Shown here piece after piece: positions 9,216-16,497 of a DNA stretch of 64,000 bases. A program made the translations under genes and the position numbers. The stretch covers positions 62,001-126,000 of the forward strand of contig NZ_JPGL01000020.1 of NCBI RefSeq assembly GCF_000732615.1, read 5' to 3'. Position 1 is the stretch's first letter. The number at the start of each line of letters is the position of its first letter. This DNA is from Burkholderia paludis (GTDB lineage: Bacteria; Pseudomonadota; Gammaproteobacteria; Burkholderiales; Burkholderiaceae). The notes below the pieces were generated by a model. It was given only the letters and a program-made list of their open reading frames with translations. It did no database searches and was not told the DNA's origin.

Positions 9216-9231
9216 CAGGTCACGCACATCC

Positions 9232-10341
9232 ATGAATCGCACTGCCTTCTTCACCGACGAACGCACTTTCTGGCACACCGGCGGCACCCATGCGCTGTTC
9301 TTCCCGGTCGGCGGCTGGGTCCAGCCGCCGTCGAGCGCGGGCTACGCGGAATCGCCCGATTCGAAGCGCCGCTTCCTGTCCCTCGTGCAGGCGTCGGGCC
9401 TTGCCGCGCAACTCGACCTGCGCGGCGCCGAGCCGGCCAGGACCACGGACCTGCTGCGCATCCATCCGGCACACTATCTCGACGCATTCCGCGTGCTCAG
9501 CGACGCGAACGGCGGCGACCTCGGCGATCTCGCGCCGTTCGGCAAGGGCAGCTACGAGATCGCCTCACTGTCGGCCGGCCTCGCGATCGCGGCGGTCGAT
9601 ACGGTCGTCGGCGAGCGCGCGGCCAATTCGTTCTCGCTGTCGCGGCCACCCGGCCATCATTGCCTGCGCGACCGCCCGATGGGCTTCTGCATGCTGGCGA
9701 ACATCCCGATCGCGATCGAAGCCGCGCGCGCGAAACACGGCATCGAGCGCGTCGCGGTGATCGACTGGGACGTGCATCACGGCAACGGCACGCAGTCGAT
9801 CTACTACGACGATCCGGACACGCTGACGATTTCGCTGCATCAGGACCGCTGCTTCCCGCCCGGCTACAGCGGCGCGGACGACCGCGGCGAAGGCGCCGGC
9901 GTCGGCGCGAACCTGAACGTGCCGCTGCTCGCGGGAAGCGGCGACGACGCGTATCGCTACGCGTTCGAGCGAATCGTGCTGCCGGCGCTGGAACGGTTCC
10001 GGCCGGAGCTGATCGTCGTCGCGAGCGGGCTCGACGCAAGCGCGGTCGATCCGCTCGCGCGCATGCAGTTGCATACCGACAGCTACCGGTTCATGACGCG
10101 CGCGGTCAAGGAGGCCGCGCAGCGCCATTGCGGCGGGCGGCTCGTGATCGTCCACGAAGGCGGTTATTCGGAGGCCTACGTGCCGTTCTGCGGGCTCGCG
10201 ATCGTCGAGGAACTGGCCGGCATTCGCACCGAGGTCACCGATCCGATGCTTGATCTCGCGATCGCACAGCAGCCGGGCGAGCGGTTCGTCGCGTTCCAGC
10301 GCGGGCTGCTCGACGAGCTGGCCGCAGCGTTCGGGTTGTAA
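9232..10341 (+). CDS. Histone deacetylase / acetylpolyamine amidohydrolase superfamily protein
   Basis: A 369-residue zinc amidohydrolase of the arginase-deacetylase fold, class II HDAC-like. Catalytic elements are complete: the paired histidines His142-His143 in RPPGHH, zinc ligands Asp180 and His182 in DWDVHHGNGT, Asp268 in ASGLDAS, and the transition-state tyrosine in HEGGYSEAY. Bacterial members remove acetyl or related acyl groups from polyamines or other amines rather than histones. It ends the porin-MFS operon, which suggests a scavenging pathway for an acylated amine. The exact substrate is not shown by the sequence. Confidence 0.9.
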   Translation: MNRTAFFTDERTFWHTGGTHALFFPVGGWVQPPSSAGYAESPDSKRRFLSLVQASGLAAQLDLRGAEPARTTDLLRIHPAHYLDAFRVLSDANGGDLGDLAPFGKGSYEIASLSAGLAIAAVDTVVGERAANSFSLSRPPGHHCLRDRPMGFCMLANIPIAIEAARAKHGIERVAVIDWDVHHGNGTQSIYYDDPDTLTISLHQDRCFPPGYSGADDRGEGAGVGANLNVPLLAGSGDDAYRYAFERIVLPALERFRPELIVVASGLDASAVDPLARMQLHTDSYRFMTRAVKEAAQRHCGGRLVIVHEGGYSEAYVPFCGLAIVEELAGIRTEVTDPMLDLAIAQQPGERFVAFQRGLLDELAAAFGL

Positions 10342-10979
10342 CGCGCGGGAACGGCGCCGACGGGGCCGGTTCGCGCCGGCTCTTGCGCGATCGTTGCGAA
10401 TGGGGTTTGCTGTGGCTTTGCTGCTGTTCGGGCCCGTGTTTCATGGTGAGCCGGATAGATTCTCCCGGCCTCAAGCGTCTCGAAGAAGCCCCCCATCGGG
10501 GCGTTGTCCCCGACGTTGACATGGCGGATCATTGAAACGTCCGGCTTGAACACGGCATTCCGGCACGCGCGACTGGCGTCGTTGGGCTCCGCGACCGGAG
10601 TGCGGCAACAATCCCGGCGACGGGTGCGTTGCCAGCGCGTGCTGCGCAACGCCTGGCAGACCGGATCCGCGTTGATCCGCCCGGACATCGGCCCGCCGAA
10701 GATACGCCGACTCGCCAGATCCGGAATCGCCGCCGGATACGACCCGCCCTCGCCGGTCCCGACGAAAATGATGTCGCTTGTCGTGACGGCCCTCCCCCCT
10801 CGCGAAGTACGCCGCCACCTTTCGGATTCAGTCGAAAAATTATCGAACTTGTTGCTGCAGATGAAATCGACACAGGGCCATTTTCCGGCTGTCGCCCTCT
10901 CTTTACGCGCCGGTTATCGCGCGTTACTTGTCTGCTAGACTGCGGAACCTTTACGCGCCCCGGTTAAGCGAGATCCTGT
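10342..10979. other. Non-coding stretch with an IS relic and the methyltransferase promoter
   Basis: 638 bases. The middle is a decayed IS3-family transposase (listed separately). Near the right end TGCTAGACT (10933-10941) is an extended -10 element 38 bases before the ATG at 10980. Base composition drops from this point into the following gene. Confidence 0.5.
10443..10786 (-). pseudogene. Relic of an IS3-family OrfB transposase
   Basis: Read on the minus strand, this DNA encodes SYPAAIPDLASRRIFGGPMS, INADPVCQALRSTRWQR and DNAPMGGFFETLEAGRIY in broken frames. These align in order with the intact IS3-family OrfB 5 kb away (LYLAAILDLASRRIVGWSMS, INTDLVCQALRSACWQR, DNAPMESFFKTLKVERIY). The key motif NAPMES has lost its catalytic Glu (NAPMGG), a frameshift splits the HSDRGS region, and both ends are missing. 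It is a dead internal fragment, clearly older than the other copy. Confidence 0.85.
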
Positions 10980-12695
10980 ATGCACGACACTGCAATGGAA
11001 GATCAACACAACGACCTTCCGGCACTTGCCGAAACCTCCCGGACAAGTGAAGCGACCAAAGCGGAAACTGCCCGCGAGCTGACCTGCGGCGTGTGTGGCG
11101 GAACGGAGTTCTCGTCAGGCGACTGCCTTTGGCCCTCACTTATAAACGAGTGGCAGCTCTCCCCTGAAGAAGTCGCCTATATCAACCGTCAGCAGGCTGA
11201 GCGTTGCACTGCGTGTGGCGCCAATCTGCGATCCATTGCGTTGGCAAATGCCATTCGCTCCAGCTTCGGAATCCCCACCGTTTTGCACAATGCAGTGGAG
11301 GACGACGCGTACCGGGATCTCCATGTACTGGAGATCAACGAAGCCGGAACATTGAGTCCTCTTCTTCGGCGCCTGCCGTCATACACCTTCGGCGCGTACC
11401 CCGAGGTGGACATGCACGCGCTTCCATACCCGGACCAATCGTTCGACCTCGTCGTCCACTCGGACACGCTTGAACATGTCGCCAACCCTGTCCATGCACT
11501 CGCCGAATGCAGGCGGGTCCTGAAGCCGAATGGCTACCTTTGCTTCACGGTACCGGTCGTCGTGGGCCGAATGACACGCAGCCGGAACGGGCTGCCGGGG
11601 AGCTTTCATGGCGCGCCCGGCACGAATGCGGACGACCATCTGGTCCACACCGAGTATGGCGCGGACGCGTGGCGGCAAATCATGCAGGCCGGGTTCGACA
11701 ACGTGACGATCCACACCGTCGAGTATCCGGCCGCGCTGGCCTTCGCCTGCCGCAACGGGACTCGGCCGGACCAGGGCTCCGGCGCGCCACGCCCGCTCTC
11801 CGAGGACACGCCAGCCGGGAATGAGGACAAGTCGGAGCATCCGGTCGCATTGCCCCCGGATTTCGATGCCGAGGAGTATCTGGGACTGAACCCCGACGTT
11901 CGCGAAGCCGGAATTGACCCGGTGGAGCATTACCTCCGCTTCGGACATAAGGAAAACCGGGCCTATAAAGGGCTGGCACGCGCTTTACGGCCCTCGCTCG
12001 ACAAGCCCTATGAATTCGACGGGCTTCGCTCCATGCACAACCACGACTTCATGGAGCACCCGGATTTTGTCGAAGCCTATGGCCGGGGGGTTCAGGCGGC
12101 GGGAGCGGATTACCAATGGTACTGGCGCGTACACATGGGGCTGTGGGCCGCACGAGCGGCGATACGCGTAGCGGGCGATTTTGTGGAATGCGGCGTCAAC
12201 CGGGGCTTCCTCAGTTCGGCGATCATGAAACTGCTGAACTGGGACTCGACCGGGCGGACGTTCTACCTCCTGGATACCTTCAAAGGTATCGACGCGCGTT
12301 ATGTGAGCGGGCTGGAAAAGGATGCAGGAGTTCTCGCACGGAACCAGAGGGACCTCGATAGCGGCTTCTACACGGAAAACATCGAACAGGTCAGGAGCAA
12401 TTTTTCGGAGTGGCACAACACGAAAATCGTCGTCGGCAGCATTCCGGAAACGCTCTCCGAAATCAAATCGGAGGCTGTCGCCTTCCTGCACATTGATTTG
12501 AACTGCAGCCCGCCTGAGGTGGCCGCAATCGAATCATTGTGGAACCGCATTCCGACCGGCGGGATGGTTCTGCTCGACGACTATGCCTACTACGGCTATC
12601 AGTCCCAGAAGGATGGCATGGACGCCTGGGCCAGGGCCAACAACGTGCCTATCGCCAGCCTGCCAACCGGGCAGGGGCTGATCGTGAAAGCGTAG
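10980..12695 (+). CDS. Double SAM-methyltransferase fusion: class I domain plus TylF-type domain
   Basis: A 571-residue protein of unusual design. Residues 36-39 and 76-79 form a CxxC...CxxC zinc knuckle. Residues ~116-255 are a class I methyltransferase resembling the Methyltransf_11 family, with SFDLVVHSDTLEHVANP and RRVLKPNGYLCFTVP; the usual glycine-rich SAM loop is replaced by VLEINEAGTLSP. Residues 294-327 (DFDAEEYLGLNPDVREAG, then DPVEHYLRFGHKENR) match a short module found in polysaccharide glycosyltransferases and methyltransferases. Residues ~397-560 are a TylF/MycF-like methyltransferase (VECGVNRGFLSS, FYLLDTFKGID, FLHIDLNCSPPEVAAIESLW, VLLDDYAYYGY). It probably modifies a surface sugar. 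No glycosyltransferases are adjacent; lower GC and flanking IS debris suggest transfer. The start could also be 10995. Confidence 0.85.
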   Translation: MHDTAMEDQHNDLPALAETSRTSEATKAETARELTCGVCGGTEFSSGDCLWPSLINEWQLSPEEVAYINRQQAERCTACGANLRSIALANAIRSSFGIPTVLHNAVEDDAYRDLHVLEINEAGTLSPLLRRLPSYTFGAYPEVDMHALPYPDQSFDLVVHSDTLEHVANPVHALAECRRVLKPNGYLCFTVPVVVGRMTRSRNGLPGSFHGAPGTNADDHLVHTEYGADAWRQIMQAGFDNVTIHTVEYPAALAFACRNGTRPDQGSGAPRPLSEDTPAGNEDKSEHPVALPPDFDAEEYLGLNPDVREAGIDPVEHYLRFGHKENRAYKGLARALRPSLDKPYEFDGLRSMHNHDFMEHPDFVEAYGRGVQAAGADYQWYWRVHMGLWAARAAIRVAGDFVECGVNRGFLSSAIMKLLNWDSTGRTFYLLDTFKGIDARYVSGLEKDAGVLARNQRDLDSGFYTENIEQVRSNFSEWHNTKIVVGSIPETLSEIKSEAVAFLHIDLNCSPPEVAAIESLWNRIPTGGMVLLDDYAYYGYQSQKDGMDAWARANNVPIASLPTGQGLIVKA

Positions 12696-13664
12696 GGTTC
12701 ATCCTGCTTCATGCGCATGGCGGTTCGGCACGCCGAACGTGCGTAGCCGCCGCACGCCAGACTGGCTGGCGCCGATGGACTGGTGCGGAGCCGCTGGATC
12801 ATCCAGGTGCCCAACGGCAGCAAGCGGATCAGGCTGCCGTTAAGTACGCCACAAACCAGTTCTACGACAATCAGTTCGCTGCCCGGATCGATCAAGTATC
12901 GACGCTCGAAATTGCGCCGGCAGGCCCCGCTCTGGTTGCAGGGATCGAGACAACGAGCACCATTCGCCGCGGCCGAGGGCCCCCGCTCTCGAAGAGCGAA
13001 ACGAAATCGACCGGAAAGAAGCCGCTTAGGGTGATGTCTAAAGCGGGAACGGATGGCTTCACCCCGCATGTCGTCGCGCGTGTGCCTGGGCTGCCGGCAC
13101 TTGAAGACGACGAACCGTTCGACCGGCGCGACTGGCCAACACGGGAATGACCTTTCGTGCCCTCGAATTTGGGCGCGGAGTCCGGCCCGCTGTCGCTCTC
13201 CAGGCCGACAACCGCTTGCACGGCGCACGGAGCGAGCAGCATCAGTTGGTAAAGCGGTCAGCCTTGCCCGCGCCGGACGCTGCCCACGCGACTACCTCGT
13301 TCGCGCACCGGAGGCTTTGAGCGCTCTCGCACGAACTGTGGCCCGACCGGATACGCCCAGGAAGCGGGAGGCCTTTCTCCGTAATGATCCGCTGTCGCAC
13401 GTCGTGCTCGCGGCAGTGCAGATACGCCGTCACCCGGGCGAAATCCCGCAACGCAAACGGTGCGAGACGCGCAGCGATCCGGCAGGTCAGCCCATCAATG
13501 GGCATCTACACTGGTGGTGTCTCGAACGGAAAGCGAATGAAGAACGCCCTGCACGCCTCCCTGGAGGCCGTTTTTAGGGGGTTTCCGAAAGCGCGCAATC
13601 GTGTCAACCTTATCTGACCAATCTTTCCCGCAGCATTCCGTTTCGGCCCAGCCCCACTCTTCCG
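12696..13664. other. Degraded accessory DNA without a recognisable gene
   Basis: 969 bases. Several short open frames exist on both strands (for example 12783-13034 plus and 13242-13505 minus), but none shows a domain, a good ribosome binding site or consistent codon bias, and they overlap each other. The position between a transferred methyltransferase gene and an IS-rich tRNA site suggests decayed mobile DNA. I could not identify its origin. Confidence 0.5.
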
Positions 13665-13895
13665 ATGAAATCGTCCCCGCGCGATAACAACGACAACGTC
13701 AAGCCGCGCCGCCAGCCGTCGAAGCTTGTGCTGAACATCGCCGCCGTGACGGTCGGCCTCATCACGTTCGCGCTCGGCGCGGCGTGGGTGATCTATAGCT
13801 GGGTCGTCGATCGCGAAGCGCAGTATTTCGCGATCCCGCTGGTGTTCTCGGTCCCGGTGATCGTGGCGGTCGCGATCCGGAGCATCTGGGAATAG
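13665..13895 (+). CDS. Small two-helix membrane protein of unknown function
   Basis: A 76-residue protein. About 20 polar and basic N-terminal residues (RDNNDNVKPRRQPSK) precede a first membrane helix (LVLNIAAVTVGLITFALGAAW) and, after a short acidic/basic turn (VVDREAQ), a second helix (FAIPLVFSVPVIVAVAI). Third codon positions are mostly G or C, like the core genes and unlike the debris before it, which supports a real gene. No family is recognised. It is isolated, with a secreted small protein convergent downstream. Confidence 0.6.
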   Translation: MKSSPRDNNDNVKPRRQPSKLVLNIAAVTVGLITFALGAAWVIYSWVVDREAQYFAIPLVFSVPVIVAVAIRSIWE

Positions 13896-13970
13896 GCGCG
13901 CCTGAAACGGCGACGCCTGGCGCCGGGTATCGAACCTGTTTCGGATGATGCGTTGAGACGTGCGAACCGG

Positions 13971-14264
13971 TTACAGACCGGGGCGCGCACACGGGTTGGA
14001 AACAGCGCCCTGATATCCGCCTGTCGCTGCGCCCAGCAAAGTGGCGGCCAGCGACGTACCGAGCGCCTTCAGCACGGTTCCCGTCGACAACGGCTCGCCG
14101 TTCGATATCACCCGCCCCGAGTAAGCGGAGCACGCGGGCGACGTAACCGCCGTCTGCACGGGCCGGACGCTCCATGCGACATTGTCGGCGGGCGTCGCGG
14201 CCCACGCCGGCACGGCCAGCAGCAGAGCCGGAACGAAAACTGACGTACGTACTGTGTGAAGCAT
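13971..14264 (-). CDS. Small secreted protein of unknown function
   Basis: A 97-residue product with a clear signal peptide (LLLAVPAWA, cleavage before ATPADN). The mature part is about 75 residues with two cysteines (PACSAY and NPCARPG), which could form a disulphide, and a glycine-rich hydrophobic segment (LGTSLAATLLGAATGGYQGA) that may insert in a membrane. The start at 14264 is chosen because it places the signal peptide at the N-terminus; longer in-frame starts add non-hydrophobic residues. No known domain. Confidence 0.6.
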   Translation of the reverse strand: MLHTVRTSVFVPALLLAVPAWAATPADNVAWSVRPVQTAVTSPACSAYSGRVISNGEPLSTGTVLKALGTSLAATLLGAATGGYQGAVSNPCARPGL

Positions 14265-14382
14265 CTGCGCCCTCGGTGCGGTTGTGTTTCTTTCATGAAC
14301 AGCGGCCACGTAATGACCGCGACCTGATTTCCGGAGCACGCGTCGTACGGCGCCCCCTGCCGTGATGCCGCCGGCAGCAACT

Positions 14383-14419
14383 GAAAAGCGCTGCGGTCAG
14401 CCGACCGGCAACGCTTTTT
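14383..14419. terminator. Strong hairpin with T-runs on both strands
   Basis: AAAAGCG (14383-14389) pairs with CGCTTTTT, and CGGTC pairs with GACCG inside it. The outer stem gives a T-run when read in either direction. There is no intact gene directly upstream on either strand, so it is probably a leftover from deleted DNA. Confidence 0.6.
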
Positions 14420-14530
14420 CGTGAACGGCCCCTGCGCGGAGCGCGTTCGACTTCTGGTGCGAGGCCGACATCATACCAATATCATAAGCCATTATTTCAA
14501 AACAAAATTTCCGAGTTCGAATTCTTTGAA

Positions 14531-14561
14531 TGCCCCCCAGATGTGCCCCCTGGATGATTTC
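14531..14561. repeat. Paired TGCCCCC blocks, left copy
   Basis: TGCCCCCCAGATGTGCCCCC is followed by TGGATGATTTC. The same arrangement (TGCCCCC, 4-base spacer, TGCCCCC, then GATTTC) occurs at 16045-16070 beside the integrase fragment and tRNA. It probably marks a second attachment-site or integrase-leader region from a tandem or older insertion. Confidence 0.4.
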
Positions 14562-14633
14562 ACTGGGATGGACGCTTGGATCGGAAATCGTTATCTCCCG
14601 ATCCGCTCGCCTGTATCCCTCGCGCAACAGGCC

Positions 14634-14637
14634 CAGG
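14634..14637. repeat. Target-site duplication CAGG, left
   Basis: CAGG directly precedes the left end of the IS3-family element, and the same four bases follow its right end at 15921-15924. IS3-family elements usually make 3-4 base duplications. Confidence 0.6.
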
Positions 14638-14703
14638 GTGACCATGCCTCGATTTCGCGTACAGCAGGAATTTTGTTAATTTCCTGTATGTACGGAGGGT
14701 TGC

Positions 14704-15030
14704 ATGTCAGAGAAGTTCGTACCGAAACGGCAATACACGGACGAGTTCAAAGTCGAGGCCGTCAGGCTTGCCGAATCAGTCGGTCAGCATGAGGCCGCGC
14801 GACGGCTTGGGGTACCGGTAGCGACATTAGGGAACTGGATGCGGCGTAGTCGCCGGGCCGACGGCGTTGGTCAGGCTGGTGGTCATGAGTCGGTCGCGGC
14901 ACGAACGACCCGCCCGATTAGCGAACTGGAAACGGAGAACGGTCGGCTACGCAAGGAATTGGCCAGCGCGAAACTCGATATTGAAATTCTCTCAAAAGCA
15001 ACGGCGTACTTTGCGAAGGGGTCGCGGTGA
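14704..15030 (+). CDS. IS3-family transposase OrfA
   Basis: 108 residues. The N-terminal helix-turn-helix (RQYTDEFKVEAVRLAESVGQ, LGVPVATLGNWMRR) binds the IS ends. The C-terminal leucine-zipper-like helix (ISELETENGRLRKELASAKL, DIEILSKATAYFAK) mediates assembly with OrfAB. The ATG lies just after a GGAGGGT ribosome binding site. The stop overlaps the start of orfB (GTGA), so OrfB may be made by re-initiation or by a programmed frameshift giving the OrfAB fusion. Confidence 0.95.
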   Translation: MSEKFVPKRQYTDEFKVEAVRLAESVGQHEAARRLGVPVATLGNWMRRSRRADGVGQAGGHESVAARTTRPISELETENGRLRKELASAKLDIEILSKATAYFAKGSR

Positions 15031-15878
15031 AGTACGCCTGGATCGATACTTACCGCGACCGGTACAGCGTCAGTCGCTTGTGCCGAATAGTTGATGTGTC
15101 GCGCAGCGGTTATTGCCAATGGCGTCGGCGTGGCCCAAGCGCACGCACTCAGGCCAATGCAGCGCTGGACGCGGCGGTCGCCGCCATCCACCGGTCAAGC
15201 CGCGGCAGCTACGGCCGTCCTCGTATCGTGCGGCAGTTGCGTGCCCAAGGCCAGCCCGCGAGTGCCGAACGCGTACGTCGCAGCTTGCAACGCCAGGGGC
15301 TGCGCCCGGTCTACAAGCGTGCGTATCGAGTTACAACGGATTCGACGCATCGCCAGCCGGTGGCCCCCAATCTGCTTGATCGTCGTTTCGACAGCTGGCT
15401 GCCCAATCGGGCGTGGGTCAGCGACATCACGTTTATCCGGACCGGCGAAGGCTGGTTATATCTGGCGGCGATCCTGGATCTGGCGAGCCGACGCATCGTG
15501 GGCTGGTCGATGTCCGCACGAATCAATACCGACCTGGTCTGCCAGGCACTGCGCAGCGCGTGCTGGCAACGCAAGCCGGCACCGGGGCTGCTGTTACATT
15601 CCGACCGCGGAAGCCGATATGTAAGCCGAACCTACCGGAAGCTTGCCGCCGACTTCAAGATGGACATCTCGATGAGCCGACGCGCGAATGCGTGGGATAA
15701 CGCCCCGATGGAGAGCTTCTTTAAGACGCTGAAAGTCGAAAGAATCTATCAGCTCCACTACGAAACACGCGCCCAGGCTCGTCTGGACATCGTCGACTGG
15801 ATCGAAGGCTATGACAATCGGCAACGCCTGCACACCTCAATCGACCTCCATACCCCGTCGACTACGAGGCCGCGTTGA
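15027..15878 (+). CDS. IS3-family transposase OrfB, C-terminus altered by a frameshift
   Basis: 283 residues with an HTH_21 region (residues ~40-95) and an rve-type integrase core. The DDE triad is intact: Asp133 in WVSDITFI, Asp193 in HSDRGS and Glu229 in NAPMESFF, with 35 residues between the last two. The start is GTG at 15027, overlapping the orfA stop. After DLHTP the frame reads STTRPR and stops; shifting by one base restores the family ending VDYEAALIAA and a stop at 15888-15890, so one base was probably lost near 15857. Confidence 0.92.
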   Translation: MKYAWIDTYRDRYSVSRLCRIVDVSRSGYCQWRRRGPSARTQANAALDAAVAAIHRSSRGSYGRPRIVRQLRAQGQPASAERVRRSLQRQGLRPVYKRAYRVTTDSTHRQPVAPNLLDRRFDSWLPNRAWVSDITFIRTGEGWLYLAAILDLASRRIVGWSMSARINTDLVCQALRSACWQRKPAPGLLLHSDRGSRYVSRTYRKLAADFKMDISMSRRANAWDNAPMESFFKTLKVERIYQLHYETRAQARLDIVDWIEGYDNRQRLHTSIDLHTPSTTRPR

Positions 15879-15920
15879 TCGCCGCATGACTTGCTGTACG
15901 TGGAAACGAGACAGGGTCAC

Positions 15921-15924
15921 CAGG
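15921..15924. repeat. Target-site duplication CAGG, right
   Basis: Identical to 14634-14637 on the other side of the IS3-family element. Confidence 0.6.
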
Positions 15925-16004
15925 TACATGCCCTGGCCGTCGGCCAGCTTGTAGGATTTTTCGCGAGGCTTGGCCGCACGGACGGCGACATCGGTAAGGG
16001 GCAT
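15921..16004 (-). pseudogene. 5' fragment of a tyrosine-type integrase gene
   Basis: Read from 16004 on the minus strand, 28 codons give MPLTDVAVRAAKPREKSYKL followed by ADGQGMYL, the characteristic N-terminal DUF4102 start of P4-like tRNA-targeting integrases. The IS3-family element begins right after codon 28. The frame beyond the IS (14634 downwards) does not resume integrase sequence, so the rest of the gene is deleted. It points away from tRNA-Leu, the normal arrangement for an island integrase. Confidence 0.85.
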
Positions 16005-16044
16005 TTGGTCATGGGGGCATTTCGATGCCCCGGATCAGAAAAAC

Positions 16045-16070
16045 TGCCCCCTGCGATGCCCCCTGATTTC
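16045..16070. repeat. Paired TGCCCCC blocks, right copy, in the integrase leader
   Basis: TGCCCCCTGCGATGCCCCC followed by TGATTTC, 41 bases upstream of the integrase fragment start and about 110 bases from the tRNA 3' end. A counterpart is at 14531-14561. Confidence 0.45.
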
Positions 16071-16107
16071 GTGGGTGTCAATGGGAAGTGCTGGGCGACC
16101 TTGGAAA

Positions 16108-16145
16108 GGAAAAGCCCCGCAAGTCATTGACTGGCAGGGCTTTTT
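16108..16145 (-). terminator. Terminator downstream of tRNA-Leu
   Basis: AAAGCCC (16111-16117) pairs with GGGCTTT (16137-16143). On the minus strand the stem is followed by a T-rich run (TTTTCCTTT). It lies about 32 bases past the 3' end of the tRNA and would end its transcript. Confidence 0.65.
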
Positions 16146-16176
16146 GGCCAACGTTGGGAATCGTTGGGAGATACTT

Positions 16177-16263
16177 TGGTGCGTGAGGCCGGACTCGAAC
16201 CGGCACACCCTTGCGGGCGTCAGGACCTAAACCTGGTGCGTCTACCAATTTCGCCACTCACGC
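16177..16263 (-). tRNA. tRNA-Leu (anticodon UAG), CCA encoded
   Basis: An 87-base gene on the minus strand. The acceptor stem GCGTGAG (16263-16257) pairs with CTCACGC (16187-16181) and is followed by the discriminator A and an encoded CCA (16179-16177). The D-arm GTGGCGAAATTGGTAGAC, anticodon loop TTTAGGT (anticodon UAG, reading CUA/CUN), a long variable arm typical of class II leucine tRNAs, and the T-arm GGTTCGAGTCC are all present. The gene is complete and serves as the attachment site of the degraded island to its left. Confidence 0.96.
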
Positions 16264-16497
16264 GCATTTTCTGCCGCCCGACCGCGCGGCACGCAAATGA
16301 TGCGCCGCGCGCCCGGGACATCGCGCCGGCCTGAAAACCGGCACGCCCGATCAGGCGAGCGCGAGATTCTACCCGATCCGTGCGGCCTTGTCTCGCCCCG
16401 CCGGCACCCGTCGCGCAGCGATGCTAGAATGCCGCGCTCGACGCTTCGGTCTCGCGCCGCCGCGCGTCCCCCGAACCCGCCCCACACGATTCCGCCC

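Larger units (their letters stand above)
14265..14637. other. Intergenic DNA with a terminator and an integrase-leader-like segment
   Basis: About 370 bases left of the IS element. A strong hairpin lies at 14383-14419. The paired C-block motif at 14531-14561 resembles the one next to the integrase fragment at 16 kb. A minus-strand open frame (14397-14645) would continue the integrase fragment's frame across the IS but shows no integrase sequence, so it is not annotated as a gene. Confidence 0.45.
14638..15920 (+). mobile_element. IS3-family insertion sequence, 1283 bp
   Basis: The ends are imperfect inverted repeats of about 29 bases (14638-14666 and 15892-15920), both starting GTGACC and ending GTACAGCA on their inner side, with roughly 22 matches. 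It carries orfA and overlapping orfB on the plus strand, and is flanked by CAGG duplications. It interrupts a tyrosine integrase reading frame on the minus strand after codon 28. OrfB has lost its normal C-terminus, so the copy may be inactive. Confidence 0.9.

Noticed and set aside
6714-9287. 857-codon minus-strand frame over the porin and MFS genes
   Set aside because: Highly Arg/Ala-rich antisense shadow; the plus-strand genes carry signal peptide, membrane helices and family motifs.
12783-13034. Short plus-strand frame in the degraded region
   Set aside because: No ribosome binding site, no domain, overlapping frames on both strands, and no clear codon bias.
14397-14645. 82-codon minus-strand frame left of the IS element, in frame with the integrase fragment
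   Set aside because: It does not show integrase sequence and reads through the paired C-block repeat, so it is probably an accidental open frame.
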